From assembly GCA_002395925.1 (NCBI GenBank), contig DGVM01000132.1:1-11575 (forward strand): a stretch of DNA of 11,575 nt. Reading direction: 5' to 3'. Below the pieces are notes generated by a model. The model ran no database searches. It was given only the letters and a program-made list of their open reading frames with translations, and was not told where the DNA came from. Positions 1 to 6,800 of the stretch are shown in pieces; position 1 is the first letter of the stretch; each line of letters opens with the position of its first letter. This DNA is from Bacteroidales bacterium UBA4284. Lineage in GTDB: Bacteria > Bacteroidota > Bacteroidia > Bacteroidales > UBA932. The position numbers and the translations under genes were made by a program.

Positions 1-1009
1 GGCTCTTGGCGCCGTTACCGTCATTCAGAATCTCGGAAGGCAAGCATGTGATGACGGTTCCCTCGGCAGCCTTGAAGCGGAAAAGAGGTACGCCGGCGCA
101 GTTCTGGCCAAAGTCCACGACAAGGGTTTCTCCCGGAAGGAGGGTTATCTCCTTGCCAGGCTTGAAGTTTTTGGTAATCACCACCTTGCCGTATGCCTCA
201 GGGGTCTGTCCCTCGACTCCCTGCCACACATAAGCCTCAACGGGCCGCAGCTCCAAATCCCGTCGCAGGTACACTTCGGCCCCGGCGGAAGGGAAAATCC
301 GCCCCTCGAATTCGGTATTCCGCTCGGGCGTACCGAGAAGCTCCGGCGTAAGGAATCCCGGAAGCTCGCGTGCATCGTACTCTTCGCCGTCGAAAATGCC
401 GGCATGCTTAACGGGTCCGGCTATTCCCGCCTTCCAGTTGACCGTATCGGTACCGAAACGCTCAACAGTACCATCGGCATAACGGAGTTCGAGCACACTG
501 CGGAAGGCGCATTTGCGGCCTGTCATGCCCATGCGGCCTGCGGGAGATACGATTTTGTCTGCCCACCAACCCGGAGTCACTTGCGCCGACAGCTCGTTGA
601 TGGCTCCGGCCTTAGTTCGGATGGCGTCGGTGATATCGTAGGTAAAAGATATCTTCGTCTTCTGCGGGTGGGTGAAACCGGGCTTCAGGAATTCTTCGCC
701 CACCGGACGGCCGTTGACCTGCAGCTGGAAGACGCCCAGAGCGGTAGTCATCCATTTTGCGCTCACGACTTTTTTGCCGTTGGTTACGTCGCATACGAAC
801 CACGACGCACCGTCTGCGGCACGGCAGTTCGTATCGTCAATCTTGCCTGTCACCACCGGCGCATCCACTACGGAAATCCATTCGGAAGCATCCCACGCAT
901 CGTCGGGAAGGGCTTTGGTAAACGTGCCGACAGTTTTCTCTTTCGGCAGAGGGCAGGCGAAGACGGCAAGCAGGGCCGCGGCCAGAAGGAACGATATCTG
1001 TTTTTTCAT
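1..1009 (-). CDS. GH78 alpha-L-rhamnosidase, N-terminal part (runs off left edge)
   Basis: This reading frame starts at the ATG at 1009 and stays open to the window edge, giving 336 codons without a stop, so the 3' end lies outside. The protein starts with a hydrophobic signal (about residues 5-18) and a Cys at 19 (VFAC), a plausible lipobox, so it is probably a surface or periplasmic lipoprotein. Residues about 80-215 resemble the bacterial rhamnosidase N-terminal sugar-binding domain: TTALGVFQLQVNGRPVG, then GWW and finally DGEEYDARE. Residues about 285-336 resemble the following concanavalin-like domain (VVDFGQNCAG, then SEILNDGNG). The catalytic (alpha/alpha)6 domain should lie beyond the edge and is not seen. 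Family members remove terminal alpha-L-rhamnose from plant or algal glycans. The start codon lies 16 bp after the end of the xylE relic, so it was probably the distal gene of that transcription unit. Confidence 0.85.
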   Translation of the reverse strand, partial: MKKQISFLLAAALLAVFACPLPKEKTVGTFTKALPDDAWDASEWISVVDAPVVTGKIDDTNCRAADGASWFVCDVTNGKKVVSAKWMTTALGVFQLQVNGRPVGEEFLKPGFTHPQKTKISFTYDITDAIRTKAGAINELSAQVTPGWWADKIVSPAGRMGMTGRKCAFRSVLELRYADGTVERFGTDTVNWKAGIAGPVKHAGIFDGEEYDARELPGFLTPELLGTPERNTEFEGRIFPSAGAEVYLRRDLELRPVEAYVWQGVEGQTPEAYGKVVITKNFKPGKEITLLPGETLVVDFGQNCAGVPLFRFKAAEGTVITCLPSEILNDGNGAKS

Positions 1010-1025
1010 ATCACTTATAGGTTTG

Positions 1026-1279
1026 TCATTTACGACCGCGCCAGAAGGCGGTCATGTCTTCGAGGGTTTTGCCTTTGGTCTCGGGTACGATCTTCCACAC
1101 GAAGAGCGCAGCCACGAGGCAGATTGCCCCCAGCTGAACATGAAGCAGGCGCTGTACACCATGATGCTTATCACCGGCACCCATGCAGGCAGCGCCAGGA
1201 CGTTGGAAAGGGCCACTCCGAATGCTCCCGCCGCCATTCCCAGCGAACCGCTTATCAGCAGCGGCTTGCGTCCGAGCTT
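1026..1279 (-). pseudogene. xylE: Relic of xylose/H+ symporter (MFS sugar porter), two pieces
   Basis: Two pieces of one sugar-porter gene survive. The first, about 1130-1279, reads KLGRKPLLISGSLGMA and then a transmembrane stretch ending YSACFMFSWG. This matches the loop and helices 8-10 region of XylE-type symporters. The second, 1026 to about 1128, is in a different frame and reads GAICLVAALFVWKIVPETKG followed by KTLEDMTAFW and a stop, the normal C-terminal end of the family (PETKG motif). The roughly 60 codons normally between SWG and this last helix are missing, and the join shifts the frame, so the upstream frame ends early at 1052. About 300 N-terminal codons are also missing. The product cannot be a working transporter. 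Identity is based on remembered family motifs, not a search; another MFS sugar porter is possible. Confidence 0.75.
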
Positions 1280-1450
1280 GAGTTTTCCCCACCACATGTC
1301 CGGCTCCTGTTCGGCCCACCCTGGGCGAGGGGACATGATTATCGCCTCGTGCGAGGGAAACGATGCAAAGGCGACGGTCTTACCGGTTTGGGAATCGACC
1401 ACCGACCCTTTTACGGATGAGCTGCCTATGTCGTATCCAAGTAGTAGCAT
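1280..1450 (-). pseudogene. xylB: Relic of FGGY-family xylulokinase, N-terminal piece only
   Basis: From the ATG at 1450 the frame reads MLLLGYDIGSSSVKGSVVDS, the phosphate-1 ATP-binding start of FGGY sugar kinases, and continues to GWAEQEPDMWW, which is also conserved near residue 50 of xylulokinases. After about 57 codons the kinase sequence stops and sugar-porter sequence (KLGRKPLL) follows in the same frame. A full xylulokinase has about 500 residues, so nearly all of the protein, including the sugar-binding and second ATP-binding parts, is gone. In many Bacteroidales the order is xylB, xylA, xylE, so the gap between the two relics may once have held xylose isomerase; this is inference. 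FGGY kinases for other sugars begin similarly, so xylB is the best but not the only reading. Confidence 0.75.
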
Positions 1451-1470
1451 AATTATGTGGGCTAACTAAG

Positions 1471-1504
1471 CCGAAATATCGCAATTCTACTTGTAAAAAC
1501 AAAA
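1471..1504 (-). promoter_or_regulatory. Possible Bacteroidota promoter for the xyl relic / GH78 unit
   Basis: On the minus strand TTTTG (1500-1504) is followed after 21 bp by TATTTCGG (1471-1478), one substitution from the Bacteroidota -7 consensus TAnnTTTG. The -7 box ends 20 bp before the relic start at 1450. Spacing fits the known 19-21 bp rule. It would now drive a transcript through the broken xyl sequence into the rhamnosidase gene. Confidence 0.35.
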
Positions 1505-1548
1505 TCTGCATCTGCACTGCGGACACACGAAAATCCAATAATGATTAT

Positions 1549-1556
1549 TACCTTTG
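1549..1556 (+). promoter_or_regulatory. -7 promoter box abutting the EEP lipoprotein start
   Basis: TACCTTTG matches the Bacteroidota -7 consensus TAnnTTTG exactly and ends 3 bp before the ATG at 1560. No clear TTG -33 box is visible at the expected distance. If used, transcription would begin at or very near the A of the start codon, giving a leaderless or nearly leaderless message. Confidence 0.35.
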
Positions 1557-1559
1557 AGC

Positions 1560-2465
1560 ATGAAAAAGATTCTCCGAATTTCCATTCTATTGGCTGCAAT
1601 CGCTGTGGCGGCGTGCGGCTGCAACTGCGCATCGCGGCAGGGCGGCAAGACTGACAAACAGGACACCCCGGAGCCCGAGTGCATGGAGGCATCGCCTGTC
1701 CGGGTGATGTCGTTCAACATACGCTACTCGACTGCCAAGGACGGCTCGAACTCCTGGGTAACAAGGCGTGACGCCACACCTGCGATGATTCTCGACATCC
1801 ACCCCGACGTTTTCGGTCTTCAGGAGGCATTGCAGGACCAGGTCGATTACATTCTGCAGCACTGCCCCGACTACAAAATGGTCGGCGTAGGAAGGGATGA
1901 CGGAAAGCGCGAGGGCGAGCAGATGTCTGTATTCTACGACACCCGGCGCATCAATCTCATCGAATGGGGCACCTATTGGCTGTCAGAAACCCCCGACGTA
2001 CCAAGCTTCGGCTGGGACGCCGCATGCCGCAGGACAGCCACCTGGACGCTGCTGGAGCAGAAATCCTCGGGCCGCAGGTTCTACTTCGTAAACACCCACC
2101 TGGACCATAAGGGAGAGGTCGCCAGAAAGGAAGGCCTTGCGCTGGTTTACAAGAACATACAGAAGATGAACCCAGATGGGGTCCCCATGGTGCTGCTCGG
2201 CGATTTCAACGTTCTGCCGGACGACGAATGCCTCAAGGATGTATCCGTCCTCATGAAAGACGCACGCCAGCATTCTGCCGAAGCAGACCAGAGAGGATCC
2301 TTCAACGCTTTTGGCCTGTTAGGCCCCGACCAGCTCAAGAAGATAGACTACATCTTCTACAACGGCTTCAGCTCAAGCCTCCGCTTCAAGGTCGTAACGG
2401 AAAGTTACGCGGGAAGGCCTTACATTTCCGACCACTACCCGGTTTACTCCGACCTGGTGTTCTGA
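1560..2465 (+). CDS. Endonuclease/exonuclease/phosphatase-family lipoprotein
   Basis: The 301-residue protein starts with a signal peptide and lipobox (VAAC, lipidated Cys 19), so it is probably exported and membrane anchored. The rest is an EEP-fold metal-dependent phosphoesterase: VMSFNIR with Asn 53, GLQE with metal-binding Glu 89, NTHLDH with His 180, GDFN with Asp 215 and Asn 217, IDYIF with Asp 263, and SDHYPV with the Asp 291/His 292 pair. All expected catalytic positions are present and the length is normal. Secreted members in Bacteroidota are common near carbohydrate-use genes, but the substrate (nucleic acid, phospholipid, inositol phosphate or sugar phosphate) cannot be told from sequence. 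I start at the ATG at 1560; an in-frame TTG at 1554 would only add two residues. It is divergent from the xyl relic and convergent with the lipoprotein gene at 2642. Confidence 0.88.
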   Translation: MKKILRISILLAAIAVAACGCNCASRQGGKTDKQDTPEPECMEASPVRVMSFNIRYSTAKDGSNSWVTRRDATPAMILDIHPDVFGLQEALQDQVDYILQHCPDYKMVGVGRDDGKREGEQMSVFYDTRRINLIEWGTYWLSETPDVPSFGWDAACRRTATWTLLEQKSSGRRFYFVNTHLDHKGEVARKEGLALVYKNIQKMNPDGVPMVLLGDFNVLPDDECLKDVSVLMKDARQHSAEADQRGSFNAFGLLGPDQLKKIDYIFYNGFSSSLRFKVVTESYAGRPYISDHYPVYSDLVF

Positions 2466-2525
2466 AAGGCTTTCTTTTATTCTTGATATGTTCAGATAAA
2501 CCTATTATATTATAATATATCATAA

Positions 2526-2563
2526 CGGGTATAAAATTCCATTTTAAATTGAAACTATACCCG
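2526..2563. repeat. 8-bp perfect inverted repeat with 22-nt AT-rich loop
   Basis: CGGGTATA (2526-2533) and TATACCCG (2556-2563) are exact inverted copies in an AT-rich gap 60 bp after the EEP gene. There is no T-run directly after either arm, so it is not a typical terminator; it could be an RNA stem in the 3' tail or a protein-binding site. The rest of the gap 2466-2641 holds an A/T-rich run near 2504-2522 and the terminator listed separately. Confidence 0.3.
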
Positions 2564-2582
2564 ATAGCGCATAAAAAAGTAT

Positions 2583-2626
2583 AATCTGCCAAAAGTTGCG
2601 AACGACACCACTTTTGGCAGATTTTT
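2583..2626. terminator. Two-way intrinsic terminator between convergent genes
   Basis: A perfect 14-bp stem, AATCTGCCAAAAGT (2583-2596) and ACTTTTGGCAGATT (2610-2623), encloses a 13-nt loop. On the plus strand it runs directly into TTTTT (2622-2626). On the minus strand the stem is followed by ATAC and then TTTTTT. It lies between the plus-strand EEP gene (ends 2465) and the minus-strand lipoprotein gene (ends 2642), so it can stop both transcripts. Confidence 0.8.
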
Positions 2627-2641
2627 CTGTGTGTATAGAAT

Positions 2642-3412
2642 TCAGAAGAAGAGCGTAAAAGATATACGAGGCAATACGTATAGAGGTTTGCCGCCAGGAT
2701 TAAGTCCTACAGGGAGCACAAAATTAGCTCCTGCCGCTACACCAAGTCCAAATCCTGGCTTTATCCCCCACTGCCAACCAAGCTCCGGCTGGAGGCTTGC
2801 GCCATTTTTAAAGAAATAGTCGTTTAAATGACCATTTACCTCCTTACCAAATCCCAGGGCACGGATATAGCCGGCTTTAACCCCCAGGAAAGGTGTACTA
2901 TTTGCCTTCAGAAAGCTGAACTGGTAGTCCATAAATGCTTCCGCAAATGTCGGATACCCTCTTCCATTGGGAAATACCATAGCCCCTGCCCCAAGACCTA
3001 AATAATGATGCTCATTTAGTTTAATTCCGTGAGAAGTTTCAGCTCCGTGCACGGACGCATGCCCGCCGAGGACTGCTTTCCACTGGGTGCTTGCAGTTAC
3101 GCCTTCAGTCTCTGCCTCGAAGGTGGCTGACGTGTTGCCTGCGCCGGACACAAGATTGAAAGTAACGACCGTGTTGCCGTCCTGGATTGCATAGAACTTG
3201 TCGCCTTCGGCCCATACGGAGCTGATGCCGCTGCCACCGCCGGGAGTATTCTCGGAGTAGGTGACTTTGGTGCTTACATTGACAGTGGCGGTGATAATCT
3301 GCTTCTCACCGGTCTGGGTGCCGTCTGCAGGTTCCACTGCTATCTCCTTTTTGCAAGCGCAGAAAGCAGAAAGGAGAGCTGCTGATGCCAAAATATACTT
3401 GATACTCTTCAT
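2642..3412 (-). CDS. Chimeric lipoprotein: fimbrillin-like N-terminus, beta-barrel-like C-terminus
   Basis: The 256-residue protein starts at the ATG at 3412, which puts a good signal peptide and lipobox (AFCACKK, Cys 20) at the front; an upstream in-frame ATG at 3454 would bury that signal and overlap the preceding gene. Residues 21 to about 123 resemble N-terminal regions of Bacteroidales fimbrillin-like lipoproteins (STKVTYSE, VWAEGDKFYAI, FEAETEGVTA). Residues about 126-256 look quite different: short Gly/aromatic strands (HHYLGLGAGAMVF, TPFLGVKAGYI, PELGWQWGIKPGFGLGVAAG) ending RISFTLFF, as in small outer-membrane barrels with a C-terminal Phe. By hand count G+C is about 57% for 3061-3360 and about 47% for 2641-3060, so the change falls close to the protein join. 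I infer an in-frame fusion of two unrelated genes. Function is unknown. It is the third gene of a unit with two small peptides upstream (19-bp gap). Confidence 0.65.
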   Translation of the reverse strand: MKSIKYILASAALLSAFCACKKEIAVEPADGTQTGEKQIITATVNVSTKVTYSENTPGGGSGISSVWAEGDKFYAIQDGNTVVTFNLVSGAGNTSATFEAETEGVTASTQWKAVLGGHASVHGAETSHGIKLNEHHYLGLGAGAMVFPNGRGYPTFAEAFMDYQFSFLKANSTPFLGVKAGYIRALGFGKEVNGHLNDYFFKNGASLQPELGWQWGIKPGFGLGVAAGANFVLPVGLNPGGKPLYVLPRISFTLFF

Positions 3413-3431
3413 AATTGTGTGTTTTTTCTGA

Positions 3432-3557
3432 TTAATAATCCAGGAAACCGGCATCGGTGTCCTCAGTGATTGAAGGAGCTGTTGCGCTCATGGCGATAAA
3501 TCCGGTCATGGAGATCTGGATTTCCGTCATCAATGGGGTTGAGTATGCTTCTTTCAT
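3432..3557 (-). CDS. Small acidic-tailed peptide, 41 residues (paralogue 2)
   Basis: This short frame starts at the ATG at 3557 and ends 19 bp before the lipoprotein start. The peptide has MKEAYSTP at the front, FIAMS in the middle and PSITED followed by a tail ending LDY. It aligns without gaps over its first 24 residues with the peptide encoded just upstream, sharing M1, K2, Y5, P8, I21, A22 and S24, and both carry PS(I/L)-x-ED near the end and a C-terminal Tyr. Similar short MK-x-x-Y-x-x-P peptides are common in Bacteroidales genomes beside secreted lipoproteins, to my knowledge without an established role. A longer in-frame start at 3620 would overlap the upstream peptide gene and is less likely. 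No signal peptide is visible. Confidence 0.6.
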   Translation of the reverse strand: MKEAYSTPLMTEIQISMTGFIAMSATAPSITEDTDAGFLDY

Positions 3558-3574
3558 TATACTTTTGATTTTAT

Positions 3575-3697
3575 TTAATAGACAATGTAATCGTCTTCCT
3601 CCAGGCTGGGGGAAACGCAATCGACGCTTGCCGCAATTATTTGTTCAAGATCTAACGGGGATGCATCTGCCTTGGGCGAAATGTACTGTCTCTTCAT
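3575..3697 (-). CDS. Small acidic-tailed peptide, 40 residues (paralogue 1)
   Basis: A 40-codon frame from the ATG at 3697 to the TAA at 3575, read directly from the sequence. It has MKRQYISP at the front, IIAAS at residues 20-24, PSLEED near the end, one Cys at 27, and ends IVY. It shares the pattern MK-x2-Y-x2-P-x12-I-A-x-S, the PS(L/I)-x-ED tail and the final Tyr with the neighbouring peptide 17 bp downstream, which supports both as real genes that arose by duplication. Mean charge is acidic at the C-terminus, with no hydrophobic signal. Function unknown; a precursor, a structural partner of the downstream lipoprotein or a regulatory leader are all possible. No clear TAnnTTTG promoter is seen between it and the divergent gene at 3801. 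Confidence 0.6.
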   Translation of the reverse strand: MKRQYISPKADASPLDLEQIIAASVDCVSPSLEEDDYIVY

Positions 3698-3788
3698 AAC
3701 GATAATACCTTACAACTATCAATTACACATAACTGAACCATCTCCCCGAAAAAAAATAACGAATCAGGGTTATTCTTGGAAGAAAGTG

Positions 3789-3796
3789 TATTTTTG
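3789..3796 (+). promoter_or_regulatory. -7 promoter box abutting the GH2-GH88 gene start
   Basis: TATTTTTG is an exact match to the Bacteroidota -7 consensus TAnnTTTG and ends 4 bp before the ATG at 3801. No well-spaced TTG is present upstream. As at 1549, the position implies transcription starting at about the first base of the start codon. It lies in the 103-bp region between this gene and the divergent small-peptide unit. Confidence 0.4.
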
Positions 3797-3800
3797 TATT

Positions 3801-6800
3801 ATGAAATCCTTTCTGCCACTCGCCCTCCTTTCCTTTGCGCTCTTTGCCTGCAGCCAGGGGCAGGAAACCGACCTCGCATTGCACAGGACTGCAACTGCAT
3901 CGTCCAATTACGATTCTAACCTCACTGCACAGCTTGCCACGGACGGCATAATCCACAAGGGTTTCCCTGCATTCCTGGAGGTATTCTCCTCCGACGGACC
4001 CGTGAGCCGCGTGGAAAGGGAGAACGCCTTTGACGGCGACCTCAATTCACGCAACATCGTTACAGGCAAGGACGGCTGGCTGGAATGGCGTTTCCACGGC
4101 TACGACATCCTCGCCGACAAAGCCGAAGTCCTGTTCCAGGAGGCGCTGAAAGGCGGACGTGGAGGCCCCGAAAGCACCGTAAGCGTGCCGGTACCTGCCG
4201 GCGAAGACGGCACTCTCCGAATCAGCCTCAGCTTCCCTCACGAAGGCCGCTGGCGCGTGAAGAACGTGGACTTTTACCACGATGGCGAGCGCATCGAAAA
4301 CATTCTCCCGTCGGAGCACTTCACCAGCGCCTGGATGAGCGAGGGAACTGAGGATGAATGGATTATGGTGGACCTTGGGACGGTACGCAAAGTCAATTCG
4401 GTCCGGCCACATTGGATATATCCACCCGCAGGCCAGAGCCTTGAGGCCTCCAGGGACGGCGAGTCCTGGAAGAAGTTCAGCCCGGGCAGGTGGCGATACG
4501 TAAGGCTCAACATGCATGGCGACAGGACATCCCGCTTCTGCCTTACGGAACTTGAGGTGCTCGGCCCCGCCAGGCCCCGGAAGGACGAGGGCGGCTGGAA
4601 GATACAACGCGCCTCCGAAACTCCCGCCGACGGAGCACGGATATCCACGCTCGGGTTCGACACCTCCGGATGGCTTCCCGCATCAGTGCCGGCGACCGTC
4701 CTTGCCAATTACATAGCAGCCGGAGCCGTCCCCGACCCCGGTTACGGCGACAACTGGAGCCAGATATCCGATTCCTACTTCAACAGCGATTTCTGGTACC
4801 GCAAGGAATTCGAATGGCACCGCGGAGCCGGCTTCCCCGTACTCGAATTCGACGGCATCAACTGGAAGGCCGACATCTGGCTCAACGGCGTACAGGCCGG
4901 CCGGATCGAAGGCGCCTTCACCCGCGGGCGGTTCGAAGTGGATTCGCTGCTCCGGGACGGCATCAACGTCCTGGCTGTCAAGACTGAACGCAACGCCCAT
5001 CCCGGCGCTGTCAAGGAAAAGACCGCAAGGTGGACCGGATACAACGGCGGCGTGCTAGGAGCCGACAACCCCACGTTCCACGCCAGCATCGGATGGGACT
5101 GGATGACCACCGTACGCGGACGCAACTGCGGCATCTGGAATGACGTACGCCTCATCGAAGAAGGCCCGGTGACTGTTTCGGACCCGCTGGTCGTATCTAA
5201 GGTCAACCCTGACGGCACAGTCACCGTCACCCCGTCGGTAACAGTCAAAGGCACAGGCAGAACCTCAGGCAGGGTGACCCTCGAAGGATGGCTGGGCGAT
5301 CTGCATTTCAGCCAGGATGTCACCTCTGACGGCGAAGTATCGTTCACCCCCGCCGATTTCCCGCAGCTGAAAGACTGCAGCCTGGACCTATGGTGGCCGG
5401 TGGGATACGGGGAGCCGGCGCTGCAAGACGCAGGATTCGCAGTCAGCATCGACGGCGTACCGTCAGACTCGCTGAGGTTCAGGGCCGGCATACGGGAGAT
5501 GACCTGGGACGCCACGGGAGGCATCCTCAAGCTGTATGTCAACGGCCGCAGATTCATCCCACAGGGTGGAAACTGGGGCTTCTCCGAGCACTGCCTGAGG
5601 TTCCCGGCCGACCGGTACGACATCGCCCTGGACTACCACCGTCAGATGGGTATCAACATGATACGTAACTGGGTGGGACAGATTGGCGACGAAGAATTCT
5701 ACGATGCCTGCGACCGCTGCGGAGTGATGGTCTGGCAGGACTTCTGGCTGGCCAATCCCAGCGACGGCCCCGACCCTGACGACGAGGGTATGTTCCTTGC
5801 GAACGCCGACGATTGGGTGCGACGAATACGCCGTCACGCGTGCCTTGCGCTCTACTGCGGCCGCAACGAGGGCGATCCCCCTGCGTCGCTGGACCGTGCA
5901 CTGCGTGACGATATCGTAGCCCGGCTGCATCCTGGCATGCTCTACATTTCCAATTCGGCCGACGGCATTGTGAGCGGTCACGGCCCGTACAACGCCATGC
6001 CGTTTGCGGATTACTGGTCAAAGCAGAGCGGCAAACTCCATTCGGAAAGGGGCCTGCCCAACGCGCCCACTTGGGAGAGCCTTCAGAGAATGCTCCCACC
6101 CAAGGACCGCTGGCCCATATGCGAACTCTGGGGCAAACACGATTTCACCACCGACGGGGCACAGAGCGTCAGGACATACAACCGCCTGCTGGAGACCACC
6201 TGGGGCAAACCGGCTTCGGCTCCGGAGTATTGCTTTCTGGCGCAATGGCTCAATTACGAAGGGAGCCGCGCCATATTCGAATCGTCCAATTCCTGCGGCA
6301 GGAACGGAATGTTGCTATGGATGACGCACTCCAGCTGGCCGTCGATGGTATTCTGCACCTACGATTATTATTTCGAACCGACAGGAGCATTCTTCGGGTG
6401 TAAAAAGGCCTGTGAGCCGTTGCACATCCAGTACAATCCGCTTACGAAGGAGGCTGAAGTCGTGAATATATGCTGCGGCAGACGTGACGGACTTACCGCC
6501 AGGCTTGACGTTTACGGCTGCGAAGGAACGTTGCTTGCCCAGCATTCGGCGGTTGTTGACTCTCCGGACGACTCAACCGTTTCCTGCTTTGCAGCGGATC
6601 TGCCCGTCGGAGAGCCGGCTCTCCTGATGAAACTGCGGCTTCTCGATGCGAACGGCGAGGTGCTTTCGGAGAACTTCTACATGCTTCCTGAGGAACGGTC
6701 GGGAAGCCTCAAAGCCCTTCGCGCCCTTCGCGCGGCAAGGCTGGGCAAAACCGTACACGTATCCGGTTCCGAAGTAACCGTGACGCTCCGCAATGACGAT

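Noticed and set aside
404..1469. Long plus-strand open frames over the GH78 and xyl relic region (404-1420 and 672-1469)
   Set aside because: Low-complexity Arg/His/Ser-rich translations with no family features; the minus strand carries recognisable domains throughout, so these are frames opposite real or former genes.
2386..2592. 68-codon minus-strand frame in the gap after the EEP gene
   Set aside because: Overlaps the EEP gene 3' end and runs through the terminator hairpin and AT-rich tail; translation has no family features.
3413..3454. Upstream start for the chimeric lipoprotein
   Set aside because: Would place 14 polar residues before the signal peptide and overlap the preceding small peptide gene; the ATG at 3412 fits the lipobox.
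3672..3800. Upstream start for the GH2-GH88 protein
   Set aside because: Adds 43 residues before a good signal peptide and lipobox, overlaps the divergent peptide gene start and runs through the likely promoter box at 3789-3796.
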